Assembly (NCBI GenBank): GCA_023269365.1
Contig: JAHFTN010000002.1
Coordinates: 1 to 10,882 of the forward strand
Origin: Chlamydiota bacterium
GTDB taxonomy: Bacteria; Chlamydiota; Chlamydiia; Chlamydiales; Rhabdochlamydiaceae
Reading direction: 5' to 3'
Length of the DNA stretch: 10,882 nt
Below the pieces are notes generated by a model. That model searched no databases. It was given only the letters and a program-made list of their open reading frames with translations, and was not told the DNA's origin. Of the stretch, positions 1-7,237 are shown in pieces. The position numbers and the translations under genes are program-made. Position 1 is the stretch's first letter. Each line of letters starts with the position of its first letter.

Positions 1-2
1 AT

Positions 3-215
3 GGGGCTTTCAAATATTCCAACGTACAAGCAAAAGTAGTTCCCCTCAGGCCCGATCTAGAGTTGGGTTCAAACACTTTTCACATGACAAACCGAGACCA
101 TTTTGGTCTTGTCTTCGGTTGCACCTTCACTACGGGAAAGTTTTTCGGTCTCACAGTAGAGTCGAGATTTTTAGATGAGCAGGCAATTACTTTGGCTGGC
201 GATTTGAAGTTTTAA
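3..215 (+). CDS. C-terminal end of a MOMP/OmpA-family chlamydial porin (5' end outside window)
   Basis: Reading in frame 3 from the left edge to the TAA at 213-215 gives about 70 residues with no stop. The last 40 residues line up closely with the C-terminus of Chlamydia trachomatis MOMP as I recall it. The stretch LTVESRFLDEQA matches VTVETRLIDERA, it is preceded by a similar NRDHFGLVFG / SRKSCGIAVG segment, and both proteins end in F-x-F or L-K-F. A terminal phenylalanine is the usual recognition signal for the BAM outer membrane assembly machinery. MOMP proteins are trimeric porins of the outer membrane; chlamydia-related bacteria carry several paralogs, so this need not be the main ompA gene. 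The start, signal peptide and most of the barrel lie outside the window. It converges with the next gene, leaving 2 bases between the stops. Family assignment is from remembered alignment, so moderately sure. Confidence 0.72.
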   Translation, partial: GAFKYSNVQAKVVPLRPDLELGSNTFHMTNRDHFGLVFGCTFTTGKFFGLTVESRFLDEQAITLAGDLKF

Positions 216-217
216 TG

Positions 218-1174
218 TTATCGACGGAGATTCATAGAAAGGACCCAAGAAATTAATTGGGGCGCATTGCGCCCTGCGACCGTGATGGAAGGACCAAAGA
301 TGATCCCCTCTCGAGCAGACAGGTTATATTCGATGGCAGGAGCTACGATAAAAAGATTAGAGGAGGGGAGTCGCGGTGCAAACCCTCCACTTTTTCCAGA
401 AAAGCGAGTTTTGTTTTGATGGTCGATCTCCAGATCGAATGCAAGGGCAAAGTGGCGGGTCAATGTGGCTTGCATCCCTAGATAGCCTACCCAGAAATTG
501 CCCGGGTAAACGGTTCCCTTCGTTTCTCGTGTTCCCCCATAAGAGCTAATCCCATGAATAGAGACAGGGGTGCCAAAGGCATAGACAAAACCCCAGCTGG
601 TCGTTAGCCAGTGGAGAGAATCGAAATGAAAAAATTTGCCCATGAGCAAGGCGACACTGGGATCCCAAGAGCCGTAGCCCCCAATGTCTGTCTTGTATTT
701 TTTGGAATTTAACCTGTCATATTTCCCGATGGGAAACTGGACGCCGAGGCGGAGCTTGACATCGAGCGGGCCCCAATTTAGGAGTCGATTATCTTCCATA
801 AGCTGCAGGGCAAAGAAGGCAGTTAAATCCCCCAGCTCCCACGAATGGGGCCCTTGCGAGTATTTATAATAAGCCAGGGGGACGATGTCGATTTCAGTTC
901 TTTTGGTGATGCCAAACTTAAAGATCGGCTCTAAGACGAGGGCATCGAGGTGACGCGTAGGTTGAGTATCCCAATTTTGATCATACACGCTTTTTCTTTT
1001 GATCCAATAGACGTAAGGTTTATAAGTCTGATGCCCAGCTCCAGGAGTAAAGGGATCGGGAGTGAGAAGGGGGCCTGTGACCCAAGGGAGCTCGAGGGCA
1101 GGGGACGACTCAGCGCAGCTGAGCTGCACTTTACAGAGGAGAGCAACGGAAAAAAAAAGAATTAGAAACCTCAT
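218..1174 (-). CDS. Secreted outer membrane beta-barrel protein, MetA-pathway/transporter-like family
   Basis: This encodes a 318-residue predicted outer membrane protein. I chose the ATG at 1174 because it begins a clean signal peptide: M-R-F, a hydrophobic core, then a probable cut after SCA at residue 21. An in-frame ATG at 1261 would add 29 basic and hydrophobic residues ahead of that peptide and would place a good promoter inside the gene. The mature protein starts LPWVTGPLLTP near residue 28. The rest alternates polar and aromatic residues in short strands, with GVQFPIGKYDRL in the middle and GPSITVAGRN near the end. These features resemble the MetA-pathway-of-phenol-degradation-like barrel family (PF13557 type) often annotated simply as transporter in Legionella, Coxiella and Parachlamydia. 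Substrate unknown. A run of nine Ts lies in signal-peptide codons 6-9. It is convergent with the MOMP-like gene and divergent from the porin-like gene at 1283. Confidence 0.8.
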   Translation of the reverse strand: MRFLILFFSVALLCKVQLSCAESSPALELPWVTGPLLTPDPFTPGAGHQTYKPYVYWIKRKSVYDQNWDTQPTRHLDALVLEPIFKFGITKRTEIDIVPLAYYKYSQGPHSWELGDLTAFFALQLMEDNRLLNWGPLDVKLRLGVQFPIGKYDRLNSKKYKTDIGGYGSWDPSVALLMGKFFHFDSLHWLTTSWGFVYAFGTPVSIHGISSYGGTRETKGTVYPGNFWVGYLGMQATLTRHFALAFDLEIDHQNKTRFSGKSGGFAPRLPSSNLFIVAPAIEYNLSAREGIIFGPSITVAGRNAPQLISWVLSMNLRR

Positions 1175-1184
1175 CGAGAAGAGG

Positions 1185-1212
1185 ATTATAAAGAAACCCT
1201 TTTTCTTTTCAA
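1185..1212 (-). promoter_or_regulatory. Sigma70/sigma66-type promoter for the minus-strand barrel gene
   Basis: On the minus strand TTGAAA (1212-1207) is followed after 16 bases by a perfect TATAAT (1190-1185). Only 10 bases then separate the -10 box from the ATG at 1174. If transcription starts at the usual distance, near 1178, the mRNA would have almost no leader. No Shine-Dalgarno-like purine run lies between box and ATG, which is consistent with that. The region is A/T-rich, so a chance match is possible. Confidence 0.45.
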
Positions 1213-1282
1213 GATTTTTTTCCTTTGCAAAAAATGGGTTTCTTAGTGAGAATTCTCTCATCTTTTTATTATTGGTTCGGTC

Positions 1283-2554
1283 ATGAGATTAGAAAAATGG
1301 GTTTTTGGTTTTATTTGCATAGCATTTCTCTCTTCCCTTTCGGCTTCGACAATTGAGGATTCTGATGACATCGACCAAAAAGATGTCAACGCCGTGCGTG
1401 AATGGATTAATACTAAGCGTCAAGTGACTGTGAAAGAATTGGGAGGAGCCCTTTCGATTAGCGGTGAGGTGAGAACAGAACTCCAATCGACAGCGGAAAT
1501 CGTTAATGGAAAAGCGCAAAGAGGACATAATGGAGTCATCCTAAGTAAAGAAGGAGATTCACTTCCTCGAAACACGTTCGATATTGAAGTCAACTTGATG
1601 TTGGACTACCGCTCAGATAAATCTTGGGGCTCTATTAAGCTAGAATTTGACAACGACGCCGGGATTATCAGCGGGACGACTAATAAAATAAAACTAGAGC
1701 GCGCCTACTGGGGAGCCAGAGTCTACGATGGGGAGACATTTACCGTTGATGCCGAAATGGGACGCCGCAGAATGTCGAGCATGGCCGATTCTAAATTGGA
1801 ATTTAATAACTTTTTCGATGGTTTTTGGTTCAAATACGACCAGGGACTCGATGCCATCGGGGATGTTTACCTGCATGCAGGGGTATTTATCGTCGATGAG
1901 CGCAAAAACCAGTTTGGGTACCTAGGAGAGCTCGGCATTTTCAACGTGGGAGGAACGGGCCTTTATTCCAAGTATTCTTTAACCGATTGGGACACGAAAA
2001 AACAAGGCAGCACCGAGTTTACTAGCAAAGAACGCCAGAATTTGCGCTACGATTTTCTAGTCTCTCAGCTATTGATCGGCTACAAGTTTCTTCCTAGCCG
2101 CTTGCAAAAGATTGTGCAGATATACCTTGCTGGCCTTTGGAATGCGAAGGCTCACAAGACTAGCTTAGCCCATCATAAGAGAGCTAACTGGGGAAGTTAT
2201 GTCGGCTTTTCTATTGGGGAGTTAAAGAAAAAGGGAGACTGGGCACTCGATGTGAACTACCAGGTGTTAGCAGCGCAGTGCGTCCCTGATTTTGATGTGC
2301 AGGGAATTGGCCTTGGGAATGCAAGCAATAGCGGTTTTTTCACAACAGAAATTGGGGGTGGAGGGATTGAAACCACGCGTAAGACGGCAGGAGGGAATGT
2401 CAACTACCGCGGCTTCCAGATGACGCTTGACTACCTGTTGACAAACCAAATTAACATGCAGCAGAGCTGGCAGCAGTCGATCACCCTTGACAATGCTGTC
2501 GGTCCATTCCACCGTTTCAAACAGTATGAGATCGAGTTCATCTACGGCTTTTAA
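1283..2554 (+). CDS. Predicted outer membrane porin-like beta-barrel protein, 423 aa
   Basis: The protein opens with a signal peptide (residues 1-21, MRLEKW then a hydrophobic core ending LSSLSA) and a short charged periplasmic stretch with a helix-like segment around residues 30-50. From about residue 54 (LGGALSISGEVRTEL) onward it is built of alternating hydrophobic/polar strands rich in Gly, Tyr, Trp and Asn, such as GDVYLHAGVFIV, WGSYVGFSIG, GDWALDVNYQ and FQMTLDYLL. It ends EIEFIYGF, with the terminal phenylalanine typical of outer membrane barrels. I do not recognise a named family; the closest impression is the putative porins of chlamydia-related bacteria. Function and substrate are unknown. 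The start is the only in-frame ATG before the signal peptide; no strong Shine-Dalgarno is visible. A weak promoter candidate is TTGCAA (1225-1230), 17 bases, GAGAAT (1248-1253). The gene ends directly at the long hairpin it shares with the convergent transporter gene. Confidence 0.8.
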   Translation: MRLEKWVFGFICIAFLSSLSASTIEDSDDIDQKDVNAVREWINTKRQVTVKELGGALSISGEVRTELQSTAEIVNGKAQRGHNGVILSKEGDSLPRNTFDIEVNLMLDYRSDKSWGSIKLEFDNDAGIISGTTNKIKLERAYWGARVYDGETFTVDAEMGRRRMSSMADSKLEFNNFFDGFWFKYDQGLDAIGDVYLHAGVFIVDERKNQFGYLGELGIFNVGGTGLYSKYSLTDWDTKKQGSTEFTSKERQNLRYDFLVSQLLIGYKFLPSRLQKIVQIYLAGLWNAKAHKTSLAHHKRANWGSYVGFSIGELKKKGDWALDVNYQVLAAQCVPDFDVQGIGLGNASNSGFFTTEIGGGGIETTRKTAGGNVNYRGFQMTLDYLLTNQINMQQSWQQSITLDNAVGPFHRFKQYEIEFIYGF

Positions 2555-2646
2555 AAGAAAATAACAAGATATTAGGATGGACAGGATGGGGAAAAAGACA
2601 AAAATTTCCCCCATCCTGTCCATCCTAATACCTTGTTATTTTTCTT
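2555..2646. terminator. Long inverted repeat, probable bidirectional terminator
   Basis: A near-perfect palindrome fills the gap between two convergent genes, starting at the base after the stop codon of the porin-like gene. Bases 2570-2591 pair perfectly with 2609-2630 (22 bp, core GGATGGACAGGATGGGG). After one A/C mismatch (2569/2631) pairing continues from 2568 out to 2555 against 2632-2646, with one bulged T. The loop is about 17 A-rich bases. Both outer arms are A/T-rich, so either transcript would end in a U-rich arm, though the U run does not directly follow the G/C-rich core as in a textbook intrinsic terminator. The core itself contains two tandem near-copies of a 9-mer (AGGATGGAC, AGGATGGGG). 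It may alternatively be a copy of a dispersed palindromic repeat. Confidence 0.7.
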
Positions 2647-2672
2647 AAAAAACCTTTGCAAGTGCCCTGCTT

Positions 2673-4352
2673 TTAGAAGGGCTTGAAGGTAAAGGTGCGT
2701 TTGCCACTCGCCGGGTCTATTACAGATTTTACGTTAACGACATAGGGAAAAGAAGAGAAGAGGGAGAAGAGCTCTTTCTTTTGAGGCAACCCCTTGTCTA
2801 AGATGAGGCAAGGAAGAAGGCCCTTGTCTATGTAGGGCTTTGTAATTTGGGGAAGTAGTTGCATTTCTACCTCTTCCCCTATCTGATGGATGGAATAAAA
2901 AAAACTGTAGAACCAGCGGCGTTGTCGACTTTTGCGAGGGACAAGAAAGTGGAGATTGGAGAATAGACCAGCAAGGAGAAGTGCTTGCTGCCACGAGGCT
3001 TTTTCCAAGACGAGAACGAGGTTTTCTTTTTTCTCGATCTCTTTTGTAGAAGGAGGAATAAACCGGGTACAATGGCGAAAAATCTTTAGAGAGAAGAAAG
3101 AGAGGAATAAGTCAGAGAGGCGCAAGCAAAACAAAAGAGACACGACAAGTGTCATCCCCCCAATCACAGCAAAGCTCTTTGCAGGGGAAAGGCCGCAGAT
3201 TTCATTAAAAAAATAGACAAAACAGGAAGCAAAAAACACGCCAAGAAAACTTAAAAAATTCGTGGCAGCAATGGTTTGTCCCCGTTTCTCATCTTCACTG
3301 CTGAGTTGAATAAAGGTGTCAAAAGGAACGACAAAAGCGCCCCCTAGCAAGCCGATAAAAAAGAGACAGAAGAGAGTTTTGATCAAGCTCGTTGAGAAGA
3401 GAGCGAGCGCTAGGAAGCTGAGCGCGATGCCGATTCCTGTAAGGCATGAAAGCCCCAATTCTATATTCTTTTTAGAGGCCTTGCCTCCGAGGTAAGAGCC
3501 CAAGGCAATTCCTAGTGCTGTGACTAGGAAAAGATAGCCCCCCGCGATCTCTTGTAAATTTAAAGACTGCATGGCAAAAGGGATGATGTTGAGCTGTGTA
3601 AAGGCTCCAATCATGAGGAAAAAAGAGGAGCCGAGAATAGCGGGAAAAAGATGGCGAATGGTGCGTGTATGTTTCAGTGTGCGGTAAATTTCTGAGATGA
3701 ATAGGGGGCTAATCTTTTTATTAGATCCCTGTGGAAGGGTGGCAGGAAGGGCAAGCGCACTAAAAAACCCTCCGATTGCAATCAGTAAACAGATGCAAGC
3801 GATGATAGAGAAGCTCCGATGGGTCACTTCTGTTAAAAAAGAAGCCAAAAACGTCCCCACGATCATCGCCAAGTAGGTAAAGGAGGTCACAGACCCGTTT
3901 GCCTTCGATAAGGCATTTGCAGGAACGAGCTCTCGGATGATCCCATATTTTGAGGGGCCAAAGAGAGCGCTATGCACAGAGAGGAAGAAGAGAAGCGTAT
4001 AACAGCCTCCGACACTTTTGCTGCTAAAGGCGATGATGGCACAGACCATGATGAGCATCTCTGCTACTTTCATCAAGACAAGAAGCTTTTGTTTACTGAA
4101 TCGATCTGCTAAGATCCCTGCAGAAGAGGAAAATAATAAAAAGGGGATCACATAGATAGCTCCTATGGCAGAGAGGATGCTACTTGCTTCTTGTTTTCCT
4201 AAGGTGTCAATGAGTAGAAATGCCATGACAAATTTGAACAAGTTGTCGTTAACAGCCCCCAAAGATTGGGAGATATTTAAGAAAGTAAGAGCATGGCGCC
4301 CTTTGGAAGAAAAGGAGGGGATCTTTTGAAGGATCTTCTTGAAAATTTCCAT
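2673..4352 (-). CDS. ygeD: MFS transporter of the LplT/YgeD (lysophospholipid transporter) type with degenerate acyltransferase-like C-terminus
   Basis: This 559-residue inner membrane protein has about 12 hydrophobic segments between residues 38 and 412. GAVNDNLFK at 32-40 is typical of the LplT family N-terminus. GILADRFSKQK at 79-89 is the MFS motif A loop, and FGPSKYGIIRELVP at 131-144 is another LplT signature. In Escherichia coli LplT flips lysophospholipids inward for re-acylation by Aas. In many bacteria the transporter is fused to a PlsC-type acyltransferase and an acyl-ACP synthetase. Here residues 443-559 look like the first half of such an acyltransferase domain, but HxxxxD is replaced by K451-x4-Q456 and FPEG by LDKG (518-521), and the domain then ends. 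Catalysis is therefore unlikely. The ATG at 4352 has only a weak Shine-Dalgarno. recC starts 20 bases away on the other strand, matching the ygeD-recC-recB neighbourhood I recall in Chlamydia. The substrate is inferred from family only. Confidence 0.85.
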   Translation of the reverse strand: MEIFKKILQKIPSFSSKGRHALTFLNISQSLGAVNDNLFKFVMAFLLIDTLGKQEASSILSAIGAIYVIPFLLFSSSAGILADRFSKQKLLVLMKVAEMLIMVCAIIAFSSKSVGGCYTLLFFLSVHSALFGPSKYGIIRELVPANALSKANGSVTSFTYLAMIVGTFLASFLTEVTHRSFSIIACICLLIAIGGFFSALALPATLPQGSNKKISPLFISEIYRTLKHTRTIRHLFPAILGSSFFLMIGAFTQLNIIPFAMQSLNLQEIAGGYLFLVTALGIALGSYLGGKASKKNIELGLSCLTGIGIALSFLALALFSTSLIKTLFCLFFIGLLGGAFVVPFDTFIQLSSEDEKRGQTIAATNFLSFLGVFFASCFVYFFNEICGLSPAKSFAVIGGMTLVVSLLFCLRLSDLFLSFFSLKIFRHCTRFIPPSTKEIEKKENLVLVLEKASWQQALLLAGLFSNLHFLVPRKSRQRRWFYSFFYSIHQIGEEVEMQLLPQITKPYIDKGLLPCLILDKGLPQKKELFSLFSSFPYVVNVKSVIDPASGKRTFTFKPF

Positions 4353-4356
4353 AACT

Positions 4357-4364
4357 TAACGTTA
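4357..4364. promoter_or_regulatory. Eight-base palindrome in the 20-base gap between divergent ygeD-like and recC genes
   Basis: TAACGTTA is a perfect 8-base palindrome near the centre of the 4353-4372 gap. With so little space, the promoters of both genes must lie mostly inside each other's coding starts, and any protein bound here would affect both. A palindrome this short can occur by chance and I found no convincing -35/-10 pair for either gene. Confidence 0.2.
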
Positions 4365-4372
4365 GCAGGTAA

Positions 4373-7237
4373 ATGAAAACTCAGAAAGAAAATTTACACG
4401 TTGTATACGGCAATGATTTTAAGTGTCTTGCCCAGCGGTTAGTAGAGGAGGTTTTTTTTTCTGGAGAAGGGGCTTTTGCAAAGCGGCTCGTCGTCGTTCC
4501 CGACGGGGCGATGAAGGATTTTTTGCTCTATTTTTTTGCGAACCATCCCGATTTACATGTGGCAGCGGGGGTGCAGATCTTGCCGTTGAGTCTTGCTGTG
4601 GTGGAGATCTTAGAGAGCGTTGCAGACCCGTTGGTACAAGGCCCCACCCTCCCCTCTTTTTTAGAGCTGTCTTTGTCTATTGAGGCTCTGTTAATGGATC
4701 CTCTTTTTTGTGAAACAGAGCTTCACAACTACACACGAGGGGTTAATAAAAAGCTCTCCTCCCTATCCGATGCATTGGCAAGAGTGTTTATTCTCTATGG
4801 CCTCTATGGGAAAGCAACTTTGCCAGCATGGCAGCAGCAGCTGTGGGACCGCCTCTTCTCTTGCGACTCTCCCTGGAGCTACCCCGCAGATTTTTTTAAA
4901 ACACACGCTCCGGTAGGATTTAAAGGGAGGGTGACTCTTTTCGGGTTCTCTTATCTAGATCCGGCGCATTTACATTTTTTCTCCTCTCTTGGAGCTTCTT
5001 GTTACCTGTTTTCTCCCTGTTCTTTATTTTGGGAAGATATCACCTCCGACAAAGAGAGGCTTTACCTGGGGCGCCTGTACAAAAAACGGGGAGTAAAGGA
5101 GACCATTTGCGACGAGTTGCAAGGGTATATGAAGCAAACCCATCCCCTCCTTGCTAACTTGGGGAGTCTCGGAAAGCAGATGCTTAATAATTTAAGTCGG
5201 TTTGAATGTGTAGAAGAAGAGGCGTATCGGGAAAATCCCTCTTCATCCCTTCTCTTGCAACTGCAACAAGAGATTCTCACATTAACTCAAGCGAACTCTT
5301 TGAGAGCAGATGCTTCGATACAGATTCATAGCGCTACATCTAAGCTAAGAGAAGTGGAAATCTTGAAAAGCACTTTGGAGAAGTTGATTCAAGAGCATAG
5401 CAACACAAACAATCCCATTGCGCTAGCAGATATTGTGATTAAAGCGTCCGACATCGACTTGTATGCCCCCTATATTTCGATGGTGTTTTCTCAAAGTGCA
5501 TTCCCCTTCACAGTTCTTGGCAGCCGCAGATTAACCCCCTGCGTCGAGGGGTTTTTCTCCCTTCTCAACATTTTTAAAACACATTACACACGCTCTAGCG
5601 TGATGGAGCTGCTCTACTGTATCCCTCTGATGCAGAAATGGAATTTTTCTCTAGACGAGGTGGATAGGCTCTCAAAGTGGTTTAGCGATGCCAAAATCTC
5701 TTCAACCCTTTCGAGTTGGGAGGAAGGGCTAGATCGTTTATTGTTTGGACTAACACTCATCCCTAATGAAGAGACGCTGCTAGAGACATGGCCGATTGCG
5801 AGTGTTGCTCTTTCAGAAGTAGAGCTGCTCGAGAGGTTTTTGATCCTTTTTTCCTCAATTCAGCAAGAGGGGGTGAAGTTGTTACAGACAAGGAGCGTTC
5901 CCGAGTGGATGCAACTCTTCTTGGAATGGGGCAACACCTATTTTTTGGCTGACGAGGAGCCCTTTTTTTTAGAACTAAAAAATTTGAGCCTGTCGTGCCA
6001 TTTTTTAAACACTCCCAGCTGGTCATTTGAGAGCATAGAGAGGGTGCTTACTTCGCTCTCTAAAAATTTTAAAACGAGCTCTTCTGGCGCTTCTATCGAT
6101 ACACTTATTTTTTCTTCTTTGGGAGCTGTTTCCTTAGTGGCGCCACGGGTCATCTGGTGTTTGGGATTAGATGAGCAGGCATTTCCCCGCTCCGAGGAGG
6201 TGAGCTCCCTTTGTCAGACGAGTGGATTCCCTAAACAAAGCGACAAAGACCGTTTTGCCTTTTTGGAGATGCTCATAAAGCCTTGCGACTATTTGTTGTT
6301 GAGTTATGAGAGGATCGATCCTCGAGACGGGAAAGAGCAGCATTACTCTCTTCTCATCGAAGAGTTGCAAGACTATATTAAAGGCCTTGAAGTGGTGCAT
6401 CACCCCTCTTTTCCCTATTATTATTCAGTGGCACGAACCTCTCCTCCACTGTTTCCCAAGGTTTTAGAAATCAAAGAAGAGCCCATCTCTATTCGACAGC
6501 TTAAAAAACTGGCTCGAAATCCTCTGCAATTTTATTTCAATGAGACGTGGAAAATATTTCTGCACGATGAGAGGGATGAGGAAGAAAGGAAATTTTTGCT
6601 CTCCGCTCTTGACAAAGCCTTGTTTCGAAAAAATCCCTTGAAGGCCTCTTTTGAGATCAAGCGCGCGAAGGCAAAGGGAGAGCTCCCACAAGGGATATTT
6701 CAGACAGCAGCTCTTGCAGAGCTTACGGAGGAAAGAGAGGAGTTACTAGAGCATTGTTTGAAATTAGGAGTGGATGTAGAAGAGATCCACTCTGTTCCCA
6801 TCAAGCTGGAATTGATTACAGGAGAGCTTGAAGGGGTCACTTCGAGGGGCCTCTTTTTCCATGGAGATGGTAGCTTGCCAAGCCTCATTAAAATATGGCC
6901 CCTCTATTTGATCTACTTGCACCTCTATCCAGAACAGGTTTTTTTATTCCCCTCAAAAGAAGAGAAAAAAATATCTTTGCCCGTGGAAAACCCTCAAAGG
7001 GAGCTGCAGAACTACTGCACCTATTTTTTCCACGCCAAAGCCGCTCCCTCTTTTTTCTTGCCCCAGCTAGCAAAAGCCTTTTTTGAAGGAGATGTGGCAG
7101 CTTTGAAGACAGCTTTGGAAAAAGAGAATGAGGATCCCTATTTCAGTTATGTGCAAAGAAGAAGCGCCCTTCCTCAAGCAGAGGAGTTATTGTTCCGGTG
7201 GCAAGCGACTTTCAAGGGAGGGCCTCATGCATTTTAA
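4373..7237 (+). CDS. recC: Exodeoxyribonuclease V gamma subunit RecC
   Basis: RecC is the non-catalytic scaffold subunit of RecBCD. In the family it is a decayed helicase/nuclease that splits the DNA strands and scans for the Chi signal. The N-terminus LHVVYGNDFKCLAQRL (residues 8-23) and VVVPDGAMKDFL (41-52) match the vestigial ATPase start of RecC, which lacks a Walker A lysine. VIWCLGLDEQAFPR at 593-606 corresponds to the family's LGMN-x-G-x-x-PR segment. NPLQFYF at 716-722 followed by DERDEEE near 733-739 is the RecC C-terminal signature. The length of 954 residues is shorter than the E. coli protein (about 1120), as expected for chlamydial versions. The ATG at 4373 follows AGG by 3 bases, a weak and rather close Shine-Dalgarno. 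A nine-T run at 4452-4460 lies in codons 27-30. The 3' end overlaps recB by 11 bases, so it heads the recC-recB-recD operon. Confidence 0.93.
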   Translation: MKTQKENLHVVYGNDFKCLAQRLVEEVFFSGEGAFAKRLVVVPDGAMKDFLLYFFANHPDLHVAAGVQILPLSLAVVEILESVADPLVQGPTLPSFLELSLSIEALLMDPLFCETELHNYTRGVNKKLSSLSDALARVFILYGLYGKATLPAWQQQLWDRLFSCDSPWSYPADFFKTHAPVGFKGRVTLFGFSYLDPAHLHFFSSLGASCYLFSPCSLFWEDITSDKERLYLGRLYKKRGVKETICDELQGYMKQTHPLLANLGSLGKQMLNNLSRFECVEEEAYRENPSSSLLLQLQQEILTLTQANSLRADASIQIHSATSKLREVEILKSTLEKLIQEHSNTNNPIALADIVIKASDIDLYAPYISMVFSQSAFPFTVLGSRRLTPCVEGFFSLLNIFKTHYTRSSVMELLYCIPLMQKWNFSLDEVDRLSKWFSDAKISSTLSSWEEGLDRLLFGLTLIPNEETLLETWPIASVALSEVELLERFLILFSSIQQEGVKLLQTRSVPEWMQLFLEWGNTYFLADEEPFFLELKNLSLSCHFLNTPSWSFESIERVLTSLSKNFKTSSSGASIDTLIFSSLGAVSLVAPRVIWCLGLDEQAFPRSEEVSSLCQTSGFPKQSDKDRFAFLEMLIKPCDYLLLSYERIDPRDGKEQHYSLLIEELQDYIKGLEVVHHPSFPYYYSVARTSPPLFPKVLEIKEEPISIRQLKKLARNPLQFYFNETWKIFLHDERDEEERKFLLSALDKALFRKNPLKASFEIKRAKAKGELPQGIFQTAALAELTEEREELLEHCLKLGVDVEEIHSVPIKLELITGELEGVTSRGLFFHGDGSLPSLIKIWPLYLIYLHLYPEQVFLFPSKEEKKISLPVENPQRELQNYCTYFFHAKAAPSFFLPQLAKAFFEGDVAALKTALEKENEDPYFSYVQRRSALPQAEELLFRWQATFKGGPHAF
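7214..7222 (+). promoter_or_regulatory. Strong Shine-Dalgarno for recB, inside the end of recC
   Basis: AAGGGAGGG ends 4 bases before the ATG at 7227, with GGAGG at the usual 5-base spacing. It decides the recB start: the open frame continues upstream to an ATG at 7128, but that one has no comparable site and its extra 33 residues do not resemble RecB. Confidence 0.75.

Noticed and set aside
1..39. ATG at the first base of the window
   Set aside because: Its frame stops after 12 codons; the neighbouring frame carries the real protein with MOMP-like sequence.
1175..1261. Longer N-terminus for the minus-strand barrel protein
   Set aside because: It would put a basic and hydrophobic stretch ahead of a normal signal peptide, and it contains the best promoter match in the region.
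2664..2682. Small GCCCT...AGGGC hairpin across the stop codon of the transporter gene
   Set aside because: The stem is only 5 bp and the following T-run is about 10 bases away, so it is a poor terminator next to the much longer hairpin beside it.
6167..6181. 15-base exact repeat TTAGATGAGCAGGCA shared with 171-185
   Set aside because: Both copies encode LDEQA inside unrelated, well-conserved protein motifs (MOMP C-terminus and RecC), with no similarity beyond the match, so it is most likely coincidence.
7128..7226. Longer in-frame start for recB
   Set aside because: The extra 33 residues overlap recC by 110 bases, do not resemble RecB N-termini, and a strong Shine-Dalgarno sits just before the ATG at 7227.
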